Assembly (NCBI GenBank): GCA_902785755.1
Contig: CACZZO010000014.1
Coordinates: 19,656 to 83,655 of the forward strand
Source: an uncultured Bacteroidia bacterium
GTDB lineage: Bacteria > Bacteroidota > Bacteroidia > Bacteroidales > F082
DNA: 64,000 bases
Direction of reading: 5' to 3'
Below the pieces are notes generated by a model. It did no database searches, was not told where the DNA came from, and saw only the letters and a list, made by a program, of their open reading frames with translations. The position numbers were made by a program, and so were the translations under genes. Shown in pieces: positions 48,631 through 57,698 of this stretch (positions are counted from its first letter, which is position 1; the number at the start of each line of letters is the position of its first letter).

Positions 48631-51600
48631 TCAAATTGTCGTCTTGCTCTTATTAAATATCAGCCAATACATCACCGGCATCACAGCCAGAATAATCACC
48701 ATCGAAAGCACCACGCCGAAGCAAATGACCACGCCCATCGGCATCCAAAGCGGGTTGCGGGTGATAATCATCGGGAGCACGCCGAGAGCGGTGGTGGCCG
48801 AGGTGAGGAAAATGGGCCTCATACGGCGGCTGCCGGCCTTCATAGCGGCTTCCTTGGTGGGCAAGCCTTCTTCAAAACGAAGCGTTTCGGCGTATTCGTA
48901 CATCACAATGCCGTTGCGGACAATGATACCGATGAGGCTGACGATGCCCAACAAAGAAGTCATACCGAAGTCGAGGTCGAAAAGCCACTCGCCAAAGAAG
49001 GCTCCGAACATACACAAACTGCTGGAACACAGGGTCAACAGGGCGAGGTTGAGTTTCTTGAAATAGGCCACGAGGAAGGCCAACATCACGGCGATGGCGG
49101 CAAACAGGCTCTTGAGCAGTTGCGGGATGACCATCGTATTGAGCGACGACAGGCCGCCGTATTCGATGCTCACGCCTGCGGGCATATTGGGGCGCACTTC
49201 CGTGTCGATGTAGTGTTGCACTTTCTTCATACTGGCGGTCTGCGATTTCCAGAATTTCATATCGGCGGCCACGGTGATGGCGTTCTTGCCGTTGTGGTGT
49301 ACCAAACTTGCGGGATGCCAGTCGGGACTGATGTCGGCGACTTGCCGGAGCGGGACATTGGTGCCGGGCAACATCGTCGGAATCAGTTGGTTCTGAACGG
49401 TTTCGTAGTCGTCGGGGTTGTAGTTTTGTTCCGCATACAATTTGACGGGCAAGCTGCGGTTGCCTTCCCAAACGGTGGTCAAAGGCTGCCCATTGAGGCT
49501 TCCGGCGAGGTCGAGGGAAAGCACGGTCTTGGTGATGCCAAGGCGGGCACATTCCTCGGGTTTCATAGTCACCTTCACCGAAGGCAGAAACTCATCGTAA
49601 TCGGTGTGAACCCAGCGGAGTTCCTTGTCCAAAGTGAGCATATAGTCTTTGATTTGCTGCGCCACGGGAGCGGTTTTGGTGTAGTTGTCGCCATAGACAA
49701 ATACCTCCACGGGTGTCGAAACAGCCTGATAGTCAAGTTGGCGGAAGCGCACGTGAGCTTCGGCGAAGTAGTAGGAATACTTGTCGTCCATCTCCTTCAG
49801 CAGGTCTTCGGTGGCTTGCTTCGAGGTCGTATTTACGATGAGTTGCGAGAGGTTGTTGGCTGGGATACTCGGCGCGTAGGTCACATGGAAACGTGGCGCG
49901 GTTTCGCCGATGAAAGCGGTGATTGAGGTGATGCGTTTATCAGTGAGCATCATCTGTTGCAACGAGTCACTGATGCGCGTGGTGGCTTCGAGGCTGCTGC
50001 CTTCGGGCAAGCGGATTTCCACCGCAAAGCTGTCGCGCTCGGCCATAGGCATCATCTGGACGTTCAAAGCAAGGAACATCAAAACGCCCAAAACGATGGA
50101 ACCCACGCCCATCCCGATGGTGAACAAAGGATGGTTGAAACAGTGGCTTTGCAGTTTGTCGTAAAGCCGTTGCAAGAAAGCGAAAAACCGCATTTGGGCC
50201 TTCAGGAAACCGTTGTGTTTGGGTTTGTCGTCGGGCTTGATGAACATAATTTCCAACGAGGGAATGACGAGCATAGCATAGGCCAAAGAAGCCATCAGCG
50301 AGAAGGCGACGGTCCACGGGAAGAGCTGGACGAAATCGCCCAAAGGCCCGGTGATGATGCGCGTCATCGGGAAAAACATCGTGGCGATGGCACCCGTGGC
50401 GATGAGCATTGGCATAAAAAGTTCTTTCGCGCTGCTCACGGCGGCATCGAAGGGCTTGTAGCCTTGGCTCAACTTGTCGATGTAGCCGTCAATATTGATG
50501 ATGGAGTCGTCCACAATCATACCAAGCACGACGATAAGGGCGGCCAAAGTAACTGTATTCAACTCAATGCCAAAGAGATACATCAATCCGATGCTCATAG
50601 CCGTGCAGACCGGCAGTCCCGAACTGGCGATGAGTGCGGTGCGCATAGGGAAGAGCAGCAGCATCACTGCAATCACGACAATCATTGAAATGACCAAGTC
50701 GCGCAAGAACGCGCTGACCGACTTTTCGACCACTTTGGGTTGGTCGGTGATGCGGTACATTTTCACGCTGTCGGGAAGGGTTTTCCTGAATGTGGAAAGC
50801 ACTTTTTCCACTTCCCTTCCGTAAGCCACAATGTTAAAGCCCTTGCGCATCTCCACGCTGATAATCAGTGCGTTGTTGCTGTTGAAATTCACCACTTTTG
50901 AAGGTGGGGCCAAACGCCTTTCAACGGTGGCCACATCGCGCAGGCGCACGGTGTTGCCCGCCGCGTCGGAATAGATGATTTGCTCCTCAAGTTCCTCTTC
51001 GGAAACCACGGGGTTTTCGATGTGCAGCGGCAGGTCGAAGTCGGAGGTTTCCATCGTGCCGCTCGTGGTGAGGAAACCTTGCGAAGCGTATTGCAGCATC
51101 AGCGTGTTCGGACTGATGCCGTAGAACGAGAGTTTTTCCTTGTCCACAATGACCGCGATTTCCTCGGTTTGTTCGCCCATCACGCGCACGTTGCCCGTTT
51201 GGGGGATGTCGCGCAGGCGGCGGGTGAGGTCGTCGGTGTATTCGCGCATTTCGCGGTAGGTCTTGTCGTCCGATTCCATCGCGATAAGCAGCGAGGAAGT
51301 GTCGCCGAAGTCGTCGATCACTGCAATGGCCAACACGCCCGCCGGAAAAGTCAAAGCCTTGTTTTCGTTGATTTTGTTGCGGATTTTCGTCCACGCTTGG
51401 GCGTAGTTGCTCTTGGTCAAGTCGAGCATCACATAAACGTAGCAGACGCCTTCCTTGGTCACGGAGTAGGTGTTTTTCCGGTCCACCTCGGGCAGGGAAA
51501 ACAGCAGTTCCTCAAGGGGTTTGGTGAGTTGGGCTTCCACCTCCTCGGAATTGGCTCCTGGATATACGCCCGCCACAATGCCTTGCGGATAACTGAACGC

Positions 51601-51735
51601 TGGAAACTCGTCCTTCTTCATTTTGGCGAGGGCGTAGATGCCGAAGGCCACGATGATGGCTACGACCACCCAAACAATCTTCTGGTGGTCGATGCTCCCC
51701 GCGATGATGCCTCTATCTTTTTTAATTTTGCTCAT
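48631..51735 (-). CDS. RND efflux transporter permease
   Basis: The 1034-aa inner-membrane pump shows typical RND features: KMKKDEFPAFSYPQGIVAGV with the SEEVEAQLTKPLEE porter motif, 12 membrane helices in two repeats, and the proton-relay region VLGMIVDDSIINIDGYIDKL with two adjacent Asp. It exports drugs, bile acids or metabolites in complex with the adaptor (52842-51784) and the TolC-type protein. All three genes lie in one operon. Confidence 0.93.
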   Translation of the reverse strand: MSKIKKDRGIIAGSIDHQKIVWVVVAIIVAFGIYALAKMKKDEFPAFSYPQGIVAGVYPGANSEEVEAQLTKPLEELLFSLPEVDRKNTYSVTKEGVCYVYVMLDLTKSNYAQAWTKIRNKINENKALTFPAGVLAIAVIDDFGDTSSLLIAMESDDKTYREMREYTDDLTRRLRDIPQTGNVRVMGEQTEEIAVIVDKEKLSFYGISPNTLMLQYASQGFLTTSGTMETSDFDLPLHIENPVVSEEELEEQIIYSDAAGNTVRLRDVATVERRLAPPSKVVNFNSNNALIISVEMRKGFNIVAYGREVEKVLSTFRKTLPDSVKMYRITDQPKVVEKSVSAFLRDLVISMIVVIAVMLLLFPMRTALIASSGLPVCTAMSIGLMYLFGIELNTVTLAALIVVLGMIVDDSIINIDGYIDKLSQGYKPFDAAVSSAKELFMPMLIATGAIATMFFPMTRIITGPLGDFVQLFPWTVAFSLMASLAYAMLVIPSLEIMFIKPDDKPKHNGFLKAQMRFFAFLQRLYDKLQSHCFNHPLFTIGMGVGSIVLGVLMFLALNVQMMPMAERDSFAVEIRLPEGSSLEATTRISDSLQQMMLTDKRITSITAFIGETAPRFHVTYAPSIPANNLSQLIVNTTSKQATEDLLKEMDDKYSYYFAEAHVRFRQLDYQAVSTPVEVFVYGDNYTKTAPVAQQIKDYMLTLDKELRWVHTDYDEFLPSVKVTMKPEECARLGITKTVLSLDLAGSLNGQPLTTVWEGNRSLPVKLYAEQNYNPDDYETVQNQLIPTMLPGTNVPLRQVADISPDWHPASLVHHNGKNAITVAADMKFWKSQTASMKKVQHYIDTEVRPNMPAGVSIEYGGLSSLNTMVIPQLLKSLFAAIAVMLAFLVAYFKKLNLALLTLCSSSLCMFGAFFGEWLFDLDFGMTSLLGIVSLIGIIVRNGIVMYEYAETLRFEEGLPTKEAAMKAGSRRMRPIFLTSATTALGVLPMIITRNPLWMPMGVVICFGVVLSMVIILAVMPVMYWLIFNKSKTTI

Positions 51736-51746
51736 TTCTTTCGATT

Positions 51747-51783
51747 GCAGGGGTTTACACCACCTGCCTAATATCCTTCGTCC
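51747..51783. repeat. Short copy of dispersed CCTGCCTAATATCC repeat
   Basis: GCAGGGGTT...ACC.CCTGCCTAATATCC here matches the larger palindromic repeat at 60673-60803. It fills the space between the adaptor and pump genes. Confidence 0.6.
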
Positions 51784-52842
51784 CTACGGGACTATGCTTA
51801 ACTCCTTACTCTCCACCTTCATTCCTTCGCTCACTTTCTGGTAACCTTCCACAATGACCTTGTCGCCAACTTGCAGGCCTTCACTGACGATGACTCCCGT
51901 GCCGGAATAACCCGCAAGCGTGATTTTCCGCCGCGTGGCGCGACCGTCTTCGGCCACCCAAACGAACTTGCCTTCCTGATTAATCAAAACCGCATTGGCA
52001 GGTACGACGAAGCCCTTGCTGACATCGGCTTTCAGCACCACTTTGCCAATCATTCCGGGTGCGAGTTCCTTGTCGGGCTGCTCAATGAGCACCTTGACGG
52101 GATAACTATGCGTGAGCAATGAGGCGGTCATACTTTTCTCCATCACTTTGCCAATCAAGCGTTTGTCGCCCAAGGCGGGGATGACGACCTCGGCGGTGTC
52201 GCCCACCTGCACTTTGGCGATTTCGTTTTCGGGCACGGAGATTTTCACGGCCATACCTTTTGTATTAATGATGCGTATGACAGGCTTCAGCGGCGCGATG
52301 TTTTCCCCGATTTCGGCATTGACGGAGGCAATGGTGCCGTCGAAAGGTGCCGCAATCGTGTTGTCTTCAAGCATAGCGTTGGCCAAATCCAGTGCGGACT
52401 GGGCTTTTTTGAGATTGGCGACCATCTCGCGCCACTTGATTTCGGGCAGGCTGCCGTTGTCGTACACCTTTTTCAGGCGGTCGTAGGCATCTTGCGCTTG
52501 TTCGAGGGTGGCTTGCGCCGAGCGTTGGGTGCTTTCCATCTGTGGCGACGACACACGCGCCAGCGTTTGCCCTTTCCTGACGCGGCTGCCTTGCTTCACG
52601 TTGAGTTGCTGCAAGGTGCCACCATATTTGAAGGCCATCTCCACCGACTGACCTTCCTCCAAATAGCCCGGATAGGTGTTGCTGACAATGCCGCTCACTT
52701 CGTCAATCACCTGAACGCCAACAGGGATGACGCGCTCCTCGGCAGGACCGCCCAAGAGTTTTTCTTTCAATTGTTGCGGGTCAGTATCCGCACAACTTGC
52801 AAGCAACAGGGGCAAAAGCCATAATAAGTGTTTGGTTTTCAT
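51784..52842 (-). CDS. RND efflux adaptor (membrane fusion protein)
   Basis: The 352-aa protein is a lipoprotein (LLLASCAD) with the HlyD/AcrA layout: beta-barrel and lipoyl halves (GGTLQQLNVKQGSRVRKGQT; IAAPFDGTIASVNAEIGENI) around a helical hairpin, then a membrane-proximal domain (LQVGDKVIVEGYQKVSEGMK). It bridges pump and outer-membrane channel. The pump gene follows 48 nt downstream with a small repeat between. Confidence 0.92.
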   Translation of the reverse strand: MKTKHLLWLLPLLLASCADTDPQQLKEKLLGGPAEERVIPVGVQVIDEVSGIVSNTYPGYLEEGQSVEMAFKYGGTLQQLNVKQGSRVRKGQTLARVSSPQMESTQRSAQATLEQAQDAYDRLKKVYDNGSLPEIKWREMVANLKKAQSALDLANAMLEDNTIAAPFDGTIASVNAEIGENIAPLKPVIRIINTKGMAVKISVPENEIAKVQVGDTAEVVIPALGDKRLIGKVMEKSMTASLLTHSYPVKVLIEQPDKELAPGMIGKVVLKADVSKGFVVPANAVLINQEGKFVWVAEDGRATRRKITLAGYSGTGVIVSEGLQVGDKVIVEGYQKVSEGMKVESKELSIVP

Positions 52843-52850
52843 GGGTTTGA

Positions 52851-53348
52851 TTAGTTTCTCGTGGCTACCGTATGGATGTCGTCACCGTAAAGGATGTATT
52901 TTAAGGAACCCACGGCTGCCTCGCCTTCATAGGTTTGGTCGAGGATGAGTGTGTTGTCCTCGTACATCGTGCCTTTGGCCTCAACATTCACTTCGCACAA
53001 CACACCGATGTTACCGTCAATCGATACCCTCAAGGCACTGCGTTTGAAGTCCTTGAAAGTGATGTTTCGGCCTTCGCAATAGGCGTGAGTGACGATGACC
53101 TCACCATTCAGGTAGTTCATCACGACCACAACGCTGTCCGTTTTCCTGTCCAAATTGGCGATTTGGAGTTGCCCGATTTCGTTGTCCAAAGTGATGTTGA
53201 ACATAGCAGGGTCAGAGACATTGGCGCGTTTGGCTGTCACGCTGCCCGAGGACTTGAAACTGTAATCGCCGCGAAACAGCGGGGCGTTTTTCTTCTGGCA
53301 CGAGGCCAAAGCCAAAAGGCAGCAGATGATTAAAAAGGTCTTTTTCAT
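52851..53348 (-). CDS. Hypothetical lipoprotein upstream of RND adaptor
   Basis: I take ATG 53348 as start (MKKTFLIICCLLALASC, lipobox Cys17); the longer frame runs into the REP element at 53393-53461. The 165-aa product is beta-rich (FRGDYSFKSSGSVTAKRANV, ITLDNEIGQLQIANLDRK) with no recognised domain. It ends 8 nt before the adaptor gene, so it is probably the first gene of the RND operon. Confidence 0.7.
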   Translation of the reverse strand: MKKTFLIICCLLALASCQKKNAPLFRGDYSFKSSGSVTAKRANVSDPAMFNITLDNEIGQLQIANLDRKTDSVVVVMNYLNGEVIVTHAYCEGRNITFKDFKRSALRVSIDGNIGVLCEVNVEAKGTMYEDNTLILDQTYEGEAAVGSLKYILYGDDIHTVATRN

Positions 53349-53392
53349 TATGGTTAGTGTTTGAATACGATTGTTGTTTTTTTCACGCTTTG

Positions 53393-53461
53393 CGTCATTG
53401 CGAGGAGGAACGACGAAGCAATCCAGCAAACTTCTGGACTGCTTCGTGCCTCGCAGTGACG
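53393..53461. repeat. REP-type palindrome
   Basis: GCGAGG...ACGAAGCAATCCAG pairs with CTGGACTGCTTCGT.CCTCGC around CAAACTT. This is the dispersed extragenic palindrome that reads SLRGTKQSRS when translated in the antisense frame and recurs in many Bacteroidetes genomes. Confidence 0.75.
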
Positions 53462-53573
53462 CGAAGCGACGCATTTGGCTGCAAAAATAGCAAGAATCCC
53501 CGAAACAAACGCTTTCAGCCATTCAAGATTTCACCAAAAAGAATTGATGAATATCTAAATCATTGTTTTATTG

Positions 53574-55214
53574 TTATGCTGTTTCGTTTTTTTGCTTCCA
53601 TTCCGATGGAGTAACACCACAAATGGCCTTAAAGGAACGGAGGAAAGTCTTCTCGTTGGTGAAGCCCGACTCCTCCGCTACTTGCCACAAACGCATAGTG
53701 GGGTCTTTGCGCATCAGTTCCTGGGCGTAACGGATTCGATAGCCCGTAACAAAGGCTGGGAAAGTGGTGTTCATTTCTGCGTTCAAGAGGGTCGAAAGGT
53801 AGGTTGTGTTGGTACACAACTCAACAGCCATATCGGCAAGCCGCAAATCCTTGTTCCTGAAGAGTTGTTTCTCTTCCATCAAAGCCTTGAGTTTGTCGCC
53901 CAAATTGGGTTTGTCGTTAGGAAGAACGATTTCTTCTGATACGTTGGTAATGTCCTCATGGTGACGCTTCCTTTTTCGTATCAAAAAGACCAGCAACAAA
54001 CCTACCATCATAGCCAAACCAATGCCTATGATAAGCATAGCGGAGTATTCGTATGGCTTGCCTTTAGGATAAAATGCAAACACTGCAGCACTGCCGTCGT
54101 AATTGGAGTGAGTCATGCCGCCCACGGTAACGAAACTCCCATCGGGAAGCATCATTTCCCACGGATGGTTGGGAAGTTGTTCCAAGGCTTGCGAATAATG
54201 CATAGTTAGCTTAGCCTTGCCGCCTTGCAATGCCGGTTGATAGGCTATTTCAGACAGATAGGCGTGTTTTTGTTCATCCACCCCCATCAGCCAAGCCGTT
54301 TCCGTTTCAGGAACGGTCCAAAAAGACCCCATGTATCTGATGGCGCCCCAAGGGCCTTCTTTGGGCAGAGGCTGTTCCATGGGCAAAAGTGAGAAACCTG
54401 TGCAGTCGACTAACATGGGGGCACATTGCCCTTCGGTGTTGAGCGCGGGTATCAAAAAAGTGTTTTTCGCCACACGGCAGGCACGGGCATCCATATTGCG
54501 GTCTGTCGGCGTGTGCGGATGCCATTGGGCGAGTAACTCCACTTCAAAGGGTTCGCCTATTAGTTGGTCAACAATATTGCTCGGGCTGTTATTGTAACTG
54601 TCTTTGGTGCCGCCAATCATCCAAACATTGTCCTTGGCAATGGGCAAAAGGATGGGATAACTGCGGTTGTTGGAGGTGGTATCAGTCCAAACACTGTCGC
54701 TGTTGTAGATTTCGGTGAAATCGGTTGCCCACCAGTTGCCGCTAATCACGATACGGCCATCCTCCAATTCCAAGGCACTGGCATGAGCCCGTTTTACTTC
54801 CATGATAGGAGCAGGAGTAACACTATGTGTGGCTGGATGATAACGTTCCACACCCCAAGTTTGCCCAATGCCGAAGCTGCTTTCATAGCCGCCGCCGATA
54901 AGCACATCACCGTCTTTCAGCACGAGGGCAAAAGGCGTATCGTGTGGATAAAGGGTGGGAATCGTATGCCACCGTCCGCTCTCATAATATTCCGCCGTGG
55001 TGGATGGGACGAAACCAGTGGTGTGGCCGCCAATGGTCAAGATATGGTCGCCAGCCCACACTAAAGCATGACCGATTCGAGGCTCGTTCAAGTCGGGAAG
55101 ACGTTTTGTCTCCATCGGGAGAAAGGCGATGTCGCTATGTTGTATCACTTCTGGAGATTGCTGACACGACATCATCACGAGGAGAACGAAAAACGATAAA
55201 AACATGCGTTTCAT
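53574..55214 (-). CDS. Membrane-spanning kelch-propeller/AraC one-component regulator
   Basis: From ATG 55214 (MKRMFLSFFVLLVMMSC) the product is 546 aa. A signal/lipobox segment is followed by about 330 residues with kelch-like repeats (GHALVWAGDHILTIGGHTTG, TPFALVLKDGDVLIGGGYES, ASALELEDGRIVISGNWWAT). A transmembrane helix (AMLIIGIGLAMMVGLLLVFL, about 355-375) leads to a cytoplasmic AraC-type HTH (LRLADMAVELCTNTTYLSTL; WQVAEESGFTNEKTFLRSF). It can sense a ligand outside the inner membrane and bind DNA directly. Four direct repeats lie just upstream, and two secreted-protein genes follow in the opposite direction. Confidence 0.82.
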   Translation of the reverse strand: MKRMFLSFFVLLVMMSCQQSPEVIQHSDIAFLPMETKRLPDLNEPRIGHALVWAGDHILTIGGHTTGFVPSTTAEYYESGRWHTIPTLYPHDTPFALVLKDGDVLIGGGYESSFGIGQTWGVERYHPATHSVTPAPIMEVKRAHASALELEDGRIVISGNWWATDFTEIYNSDSVWTDTTSNNRSYPILLPIAKDNVWMIGGTKDSYNNSPSNIVDQLIGEPFEVELLAQWHPHTPTDRNMDARACRVAKNTFLIPALNTEGQCAPMLVDCTGFSLLPMEQPLPKEGPWGAIRYMGSFWTVPETETAWLMGVDEQKHAYLSEIAYQPALQGGKAKLTMHYSQALEQLPNHPWEMMLPDGSFVTVGGMTHSNYDGSAAVFAFYPKGKPYEYSAMLIIGIGLAMMVGLLLVFLIRKRKRHHEDITNVSEEIVLPNDKPNLGDKLKALMEEKQLFRNKDLRLADMAVELCTNTTYLSTLLNAEMNTTFPAFVTGYRIRYAQELMRKDPTMRLWQVAEESGFTNEKTFLRSFKAICGVTPSEWKQKNETA

Positions 55215-55274
55215 GCGGCAAAGATAAAGGTTTTCCATTCCCAAAATTATGCGTTTTCCCATAAAAAGGCCTTG

Positions 55275-55356
55275 TTTTTGAAATTGTTACCTGTTTTTGA
55301 AATTGTCACCTGAATTTTTTGAAATTGTCACCTCGATTTTTTGGAATTGTCATCTT
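55275..55356. promoter_or_regulatory. Four direct repeats between kelch-AraC regulator and secreted genes
   Basis: TTTTTGAAATTGTCACCTG-like units start at 55275, 55294, 55316 and 55338, with periods of 19, 22 and 22 bp. The first three differ by at most one base; the fourth is more divergent. AraC proteins bind direct repeats of about 20-bp spacing, so these are probably the operator of the kelch-AraC regulator. A weak plus-strand -7-like TACTTTTA follows at 55376. Confidence 0.75.
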
Positions 55357-55455
55357 GTCAATGGAAGTATCGCCGTACTTTTATGTAAGTTTTTCATCAA
55401 TAATCATTATCTAACCCCGACGGGCCGATGTGGTAATAACCGGCAACAAGAATTT

Positions 55456-56451
55456 ATGAAAAAAACATTTTTACTCATGACGCTCCTGTGCGTTTCGTCC
55501 ATGATCTTCGCTCAACTGCAGACCCAAGTGGCCACCTTGAAACATGGCAACAACATCAATGTCTTCTATGGCCAAGATGCTTTCAAAGATGCCTATGACG
55601 CAGCTGTCAGCGGTGACATTATCACCCTGTCGAGCGGCACCTTCAACGCCACCGACATCAACAAACCCATCACCCTGCGCGGCGCGGGTTGTATGGATGA
55701 CGATGAACAGAACACCCTTGCCACCGTTATCCCGGGAACTTTCAGTGTCAGCATCTCCGATCTTTCCAACTACCTGACCATTGAAGGCATTATCTTTGAA
55801 GGCGAATTCGGATTCGACTATCTCGTCAATCCCACCTTCGTCAGATGTAGTTTTGATGTAATCCATTGGAGGAATTATTCTACGGAAAATGCCCAATTCA
55901 TCAACTGTAGAATCAATCACTACAACAGCTGTAATATGCACAACACTACGTTCCGTAACTGCATCATTTGGGATTGCCGCGATGGTTATTCGGGAGACAC
56001 TGCGGACAATGCCATCATTGCCTATAATTCCTATATTAACATAATGCAACACCATACCAATCTCACTACCTACAACTGCATCCTTAATAAAGGCACGGCA
56101 GGCACCCATCTTATGACTGGAAGCAGCGTTGCATACAACTGCATTGAAATATGTTGGTACAGTAATGATGTGATTGAAACGGGTTACAATTGCTGGAGGT
56201 ACGGTGAGGTTTACGATGTTTTTGAGACTTATATCGATGAGTCCAATTATGAATGGGTCACCGAACCGCTCATCCTTAAGGATGAAGTCATCGAGCAATG
56301 TTTGGGTACCGACGGCACGCAATTAGGCATCTATGGCGGTGCCGCACCTTATAACGCCCGTCCCACCTACATGGTTCCCAACCGCAGCACGGTGGATCAA
56401 CAGTCAACGCCTGAAGGCAAGCTGAATGTCCATATCGAAGTGTTAGAATAA
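55456..56451 (+). CDS. Secreted right-handed beta-helix protein
   Basis: From ATG 55456 the product is 331 aa with a clear signal peptide (MKKTFLLMTLLCVSSMIFAQ). The body has short repeating strands with Asn/Ser turns (FVRCSFDVIHWRN, AQFINCRINHYNS, TTFRNCIIWDCRD, AYNSYINI), a parallel beta-helix as in pectate-lyase-like adhesins or enzymes. No T9SS C-terminal domain or catalytic motif is apparent. The kelch-AraC regulator faces it. Confidence 0.72.
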   Translation: MKKTFLLMTLLCVSSMIFAQLQTQVATLKHGNNINVFYGQDAFKDAYDAAVSGDIITLSSGTFNATDINKPITLRGAGCMDDDEQNTLATVIPGTFSVSISDLSNYLTIEGIIFEGEFGFDYLVNPTFVRCSFDVIHWRNYSTENAQFINCRINHYNSCNMHNTTFRNCIIWDCRDGYSGDTADNAIIAYNSYINIMQHHTNLTTYNCILNKGTAGTHLMTGSSVAYNCIEICWYSNDVIETGYNCWRYGEVYDVFETYIDESNYEWVTEPLILKDEVIEQCLGTDGTQLGIYGGAAPYNARPTYMVPNRSTVDQQSTPEGKLNVHIEVLE

Positions 56452-56478
56452 ATTGCCCACAACCAAAGTGTTAAAGCC

Positions 56479-57594
56479 ATGAAACGTATCTTAATTGTAC
56501 TATTCGGTTTGATGCTGTGGGGTGGATTGAATGCCCAAACGCATGCCATCAAGTATTGGTTCGACAATAACGACGGGCAAAGCGTGACCACGAGCTTCAG
56601 CGGCAACGTGTGGGACACCGAATTGGATGCGAGTCAATTCAATGACGGTTTCCATGTCCTGCACTACCAACTGTCGGACACCACATTGTCACCCATTAAG
56701 AGTTACCTCTTCCACAAAATATCAACCATTGAAAACTCGAACCAACAGTATTTCTATTGGTTTGACAATCAATACAGCAACATGCAGAGCGGCACGTTGG
56801 GCAACGGCATCCTATCGCTCGGTGTGGAAAACATTCCCGCAGGATTCCATAGCCTTCACCTGATGCTGAAAAACGATAATTATTCCTCCACCAAAAGCTA
56901 TCTCTTCATCAAGACGGAAATGGCTGACTTGGGCGTCAACCTCCACTATCATTGCTGGTTCGACGAGGATTTTGACCATCAACAGACGGGAATGTTGGGC
57001 GACGGCAATCTCCTGCTTGATGTGACAGCCCTTGCGGATGGCGAGCATGTCGTTCGCTTCTATTTGGAAGGCAGCACGGTGGCGGCCACGCAGAGCTATG
57101 TCTTTATGAAAGGTGAAGGTGGAGAAACCTACGAAATCACTGCCACGGCTGTCCCCGCTGGAGCCGGAACCGTGACAGGTGCTGGCACCTATTACGTCAA
57201 CAACACCTGCACTTTGGTTGCCATACCCAACAATGGCTGTGCTTTCAAGTACTGGATGGAGAACGGCAATGTCGTCTCGGAAGAGGCCGCTTACACCTTC
57301 ACTGTTACGGGAAACAGGGACTTGGTGGCACAATTCTCGGGTACGGGTGTCGATGAAAACGAAGGAGAGGGTTTTGTCCTTTTTCCCAATCCTGTGAACG
57401 ACAAACTGATCATTGAAAGCAATAGTGACATCTGTTCCTGCGAGATTTATTCTCTCACTGGACAATTGATGCTTTCCCTGACGAACGACTCCGAAAGGCT
57501 TGAGATTCCTGCCGAAAAGTTGTCTGCTGGAGTTTATTTGGTGAAATTAATTACAGAAAACACAGTGCAAACTAAAAAGTTTGTCAAGGAATAA
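56479..57594 (+). CDS. T9SS-exported surface protein with InlB-like repeat
   Basis: The 371-aa protein has a signal peptide (MLWGGLNAQ), three internal repeats of about 65 residues (KYWFDNNDGQSVTTSF, YFYWFDNQYSNMQSGTLG, HYHCWFDEDFDHQQTGMLG), an InlB B-repeat-like module (ITATAVPAGAGTVTGAGTYY ... FKYWMENGNVV) and a sorting domain (VLFPNPVNDKLIIESNS ... LSAGVYLVKLITENTVQTKK). It follows the beta-helix gene by 27 nt, so both are probably under the kelch-AraC regulator. Confidence 0.82.
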   Translation: MKRILIVLFGLMLWGGLNAQTHAIKYWFDNNDGQSVTTSFSGNVWDTELDASQFNDGFHVLHYQLSDTTLSPIKSYLFHKISTIENSNQQYFYWFDNQYSNMQSGTLGNGILSLGVENIPAGFHSLHLMLKNDNYSSTKSYLFIKTEMADLGVNLHYHCWFDEDFDHQQTGMLGDGNLLLDVTALADGEHVVRFYLEGSTVAATQSYVFMKGEGGETYEITATAVPAGAGTVTGAGTYYVNNTCTLVAIPNNGCAFKYWMENGNVVSEEAAYTFTVTGNRDLVAQFSGTGVDENEGEGFVLFPNPVNDKLIIESNSDICSCEIYSLTGQLMLSLTNDSERLEIPAEKLSAGVYLVKLITENTVQTKKFVKE

Positions 57595-57615
57595 CTTTTC
57601 AATTACAATTAATAA

Positions 57616-57650
57616 AAAAAGAGAGCGACCTTTTTAATCGCTCTCTTTTT
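57616..57650. terminator. Bidirectional terminator
   Basis: AAAAAGAGAGCGA (57616-57628) pairs with TCGCTCTCTTTTT (57638-57650), giving U-runs on both strands. It separates the convergent surface-protein and deiminase genes. Confidence 0.9.
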
Positions 57651-57698
57651 CATTGTACTATGTAAAAACAATGCATGGCACTGTTTCTACCATTTGCA

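Noticed and set aside
47345..49926. Long plus-strand open frames (399 and 444 codons)
   Set aside because: Antisense of the TolC-type and RND pump genes; His/Gly/Val-rich low-information sequence without motifs.
52851..53522. Longer 223-aa start for the lipoprotein before the RND adaptor
   Set aside because: The extra 58 residues translate the REP palindrome (SLRGTKQSRS phrase); the signal peptide begins at ATG 53348.
55275..55356. CRISPR or microsatellite
   Set aside because: Only four units without spacers; position between divergent regulator and targets points to transcription-factor sites.
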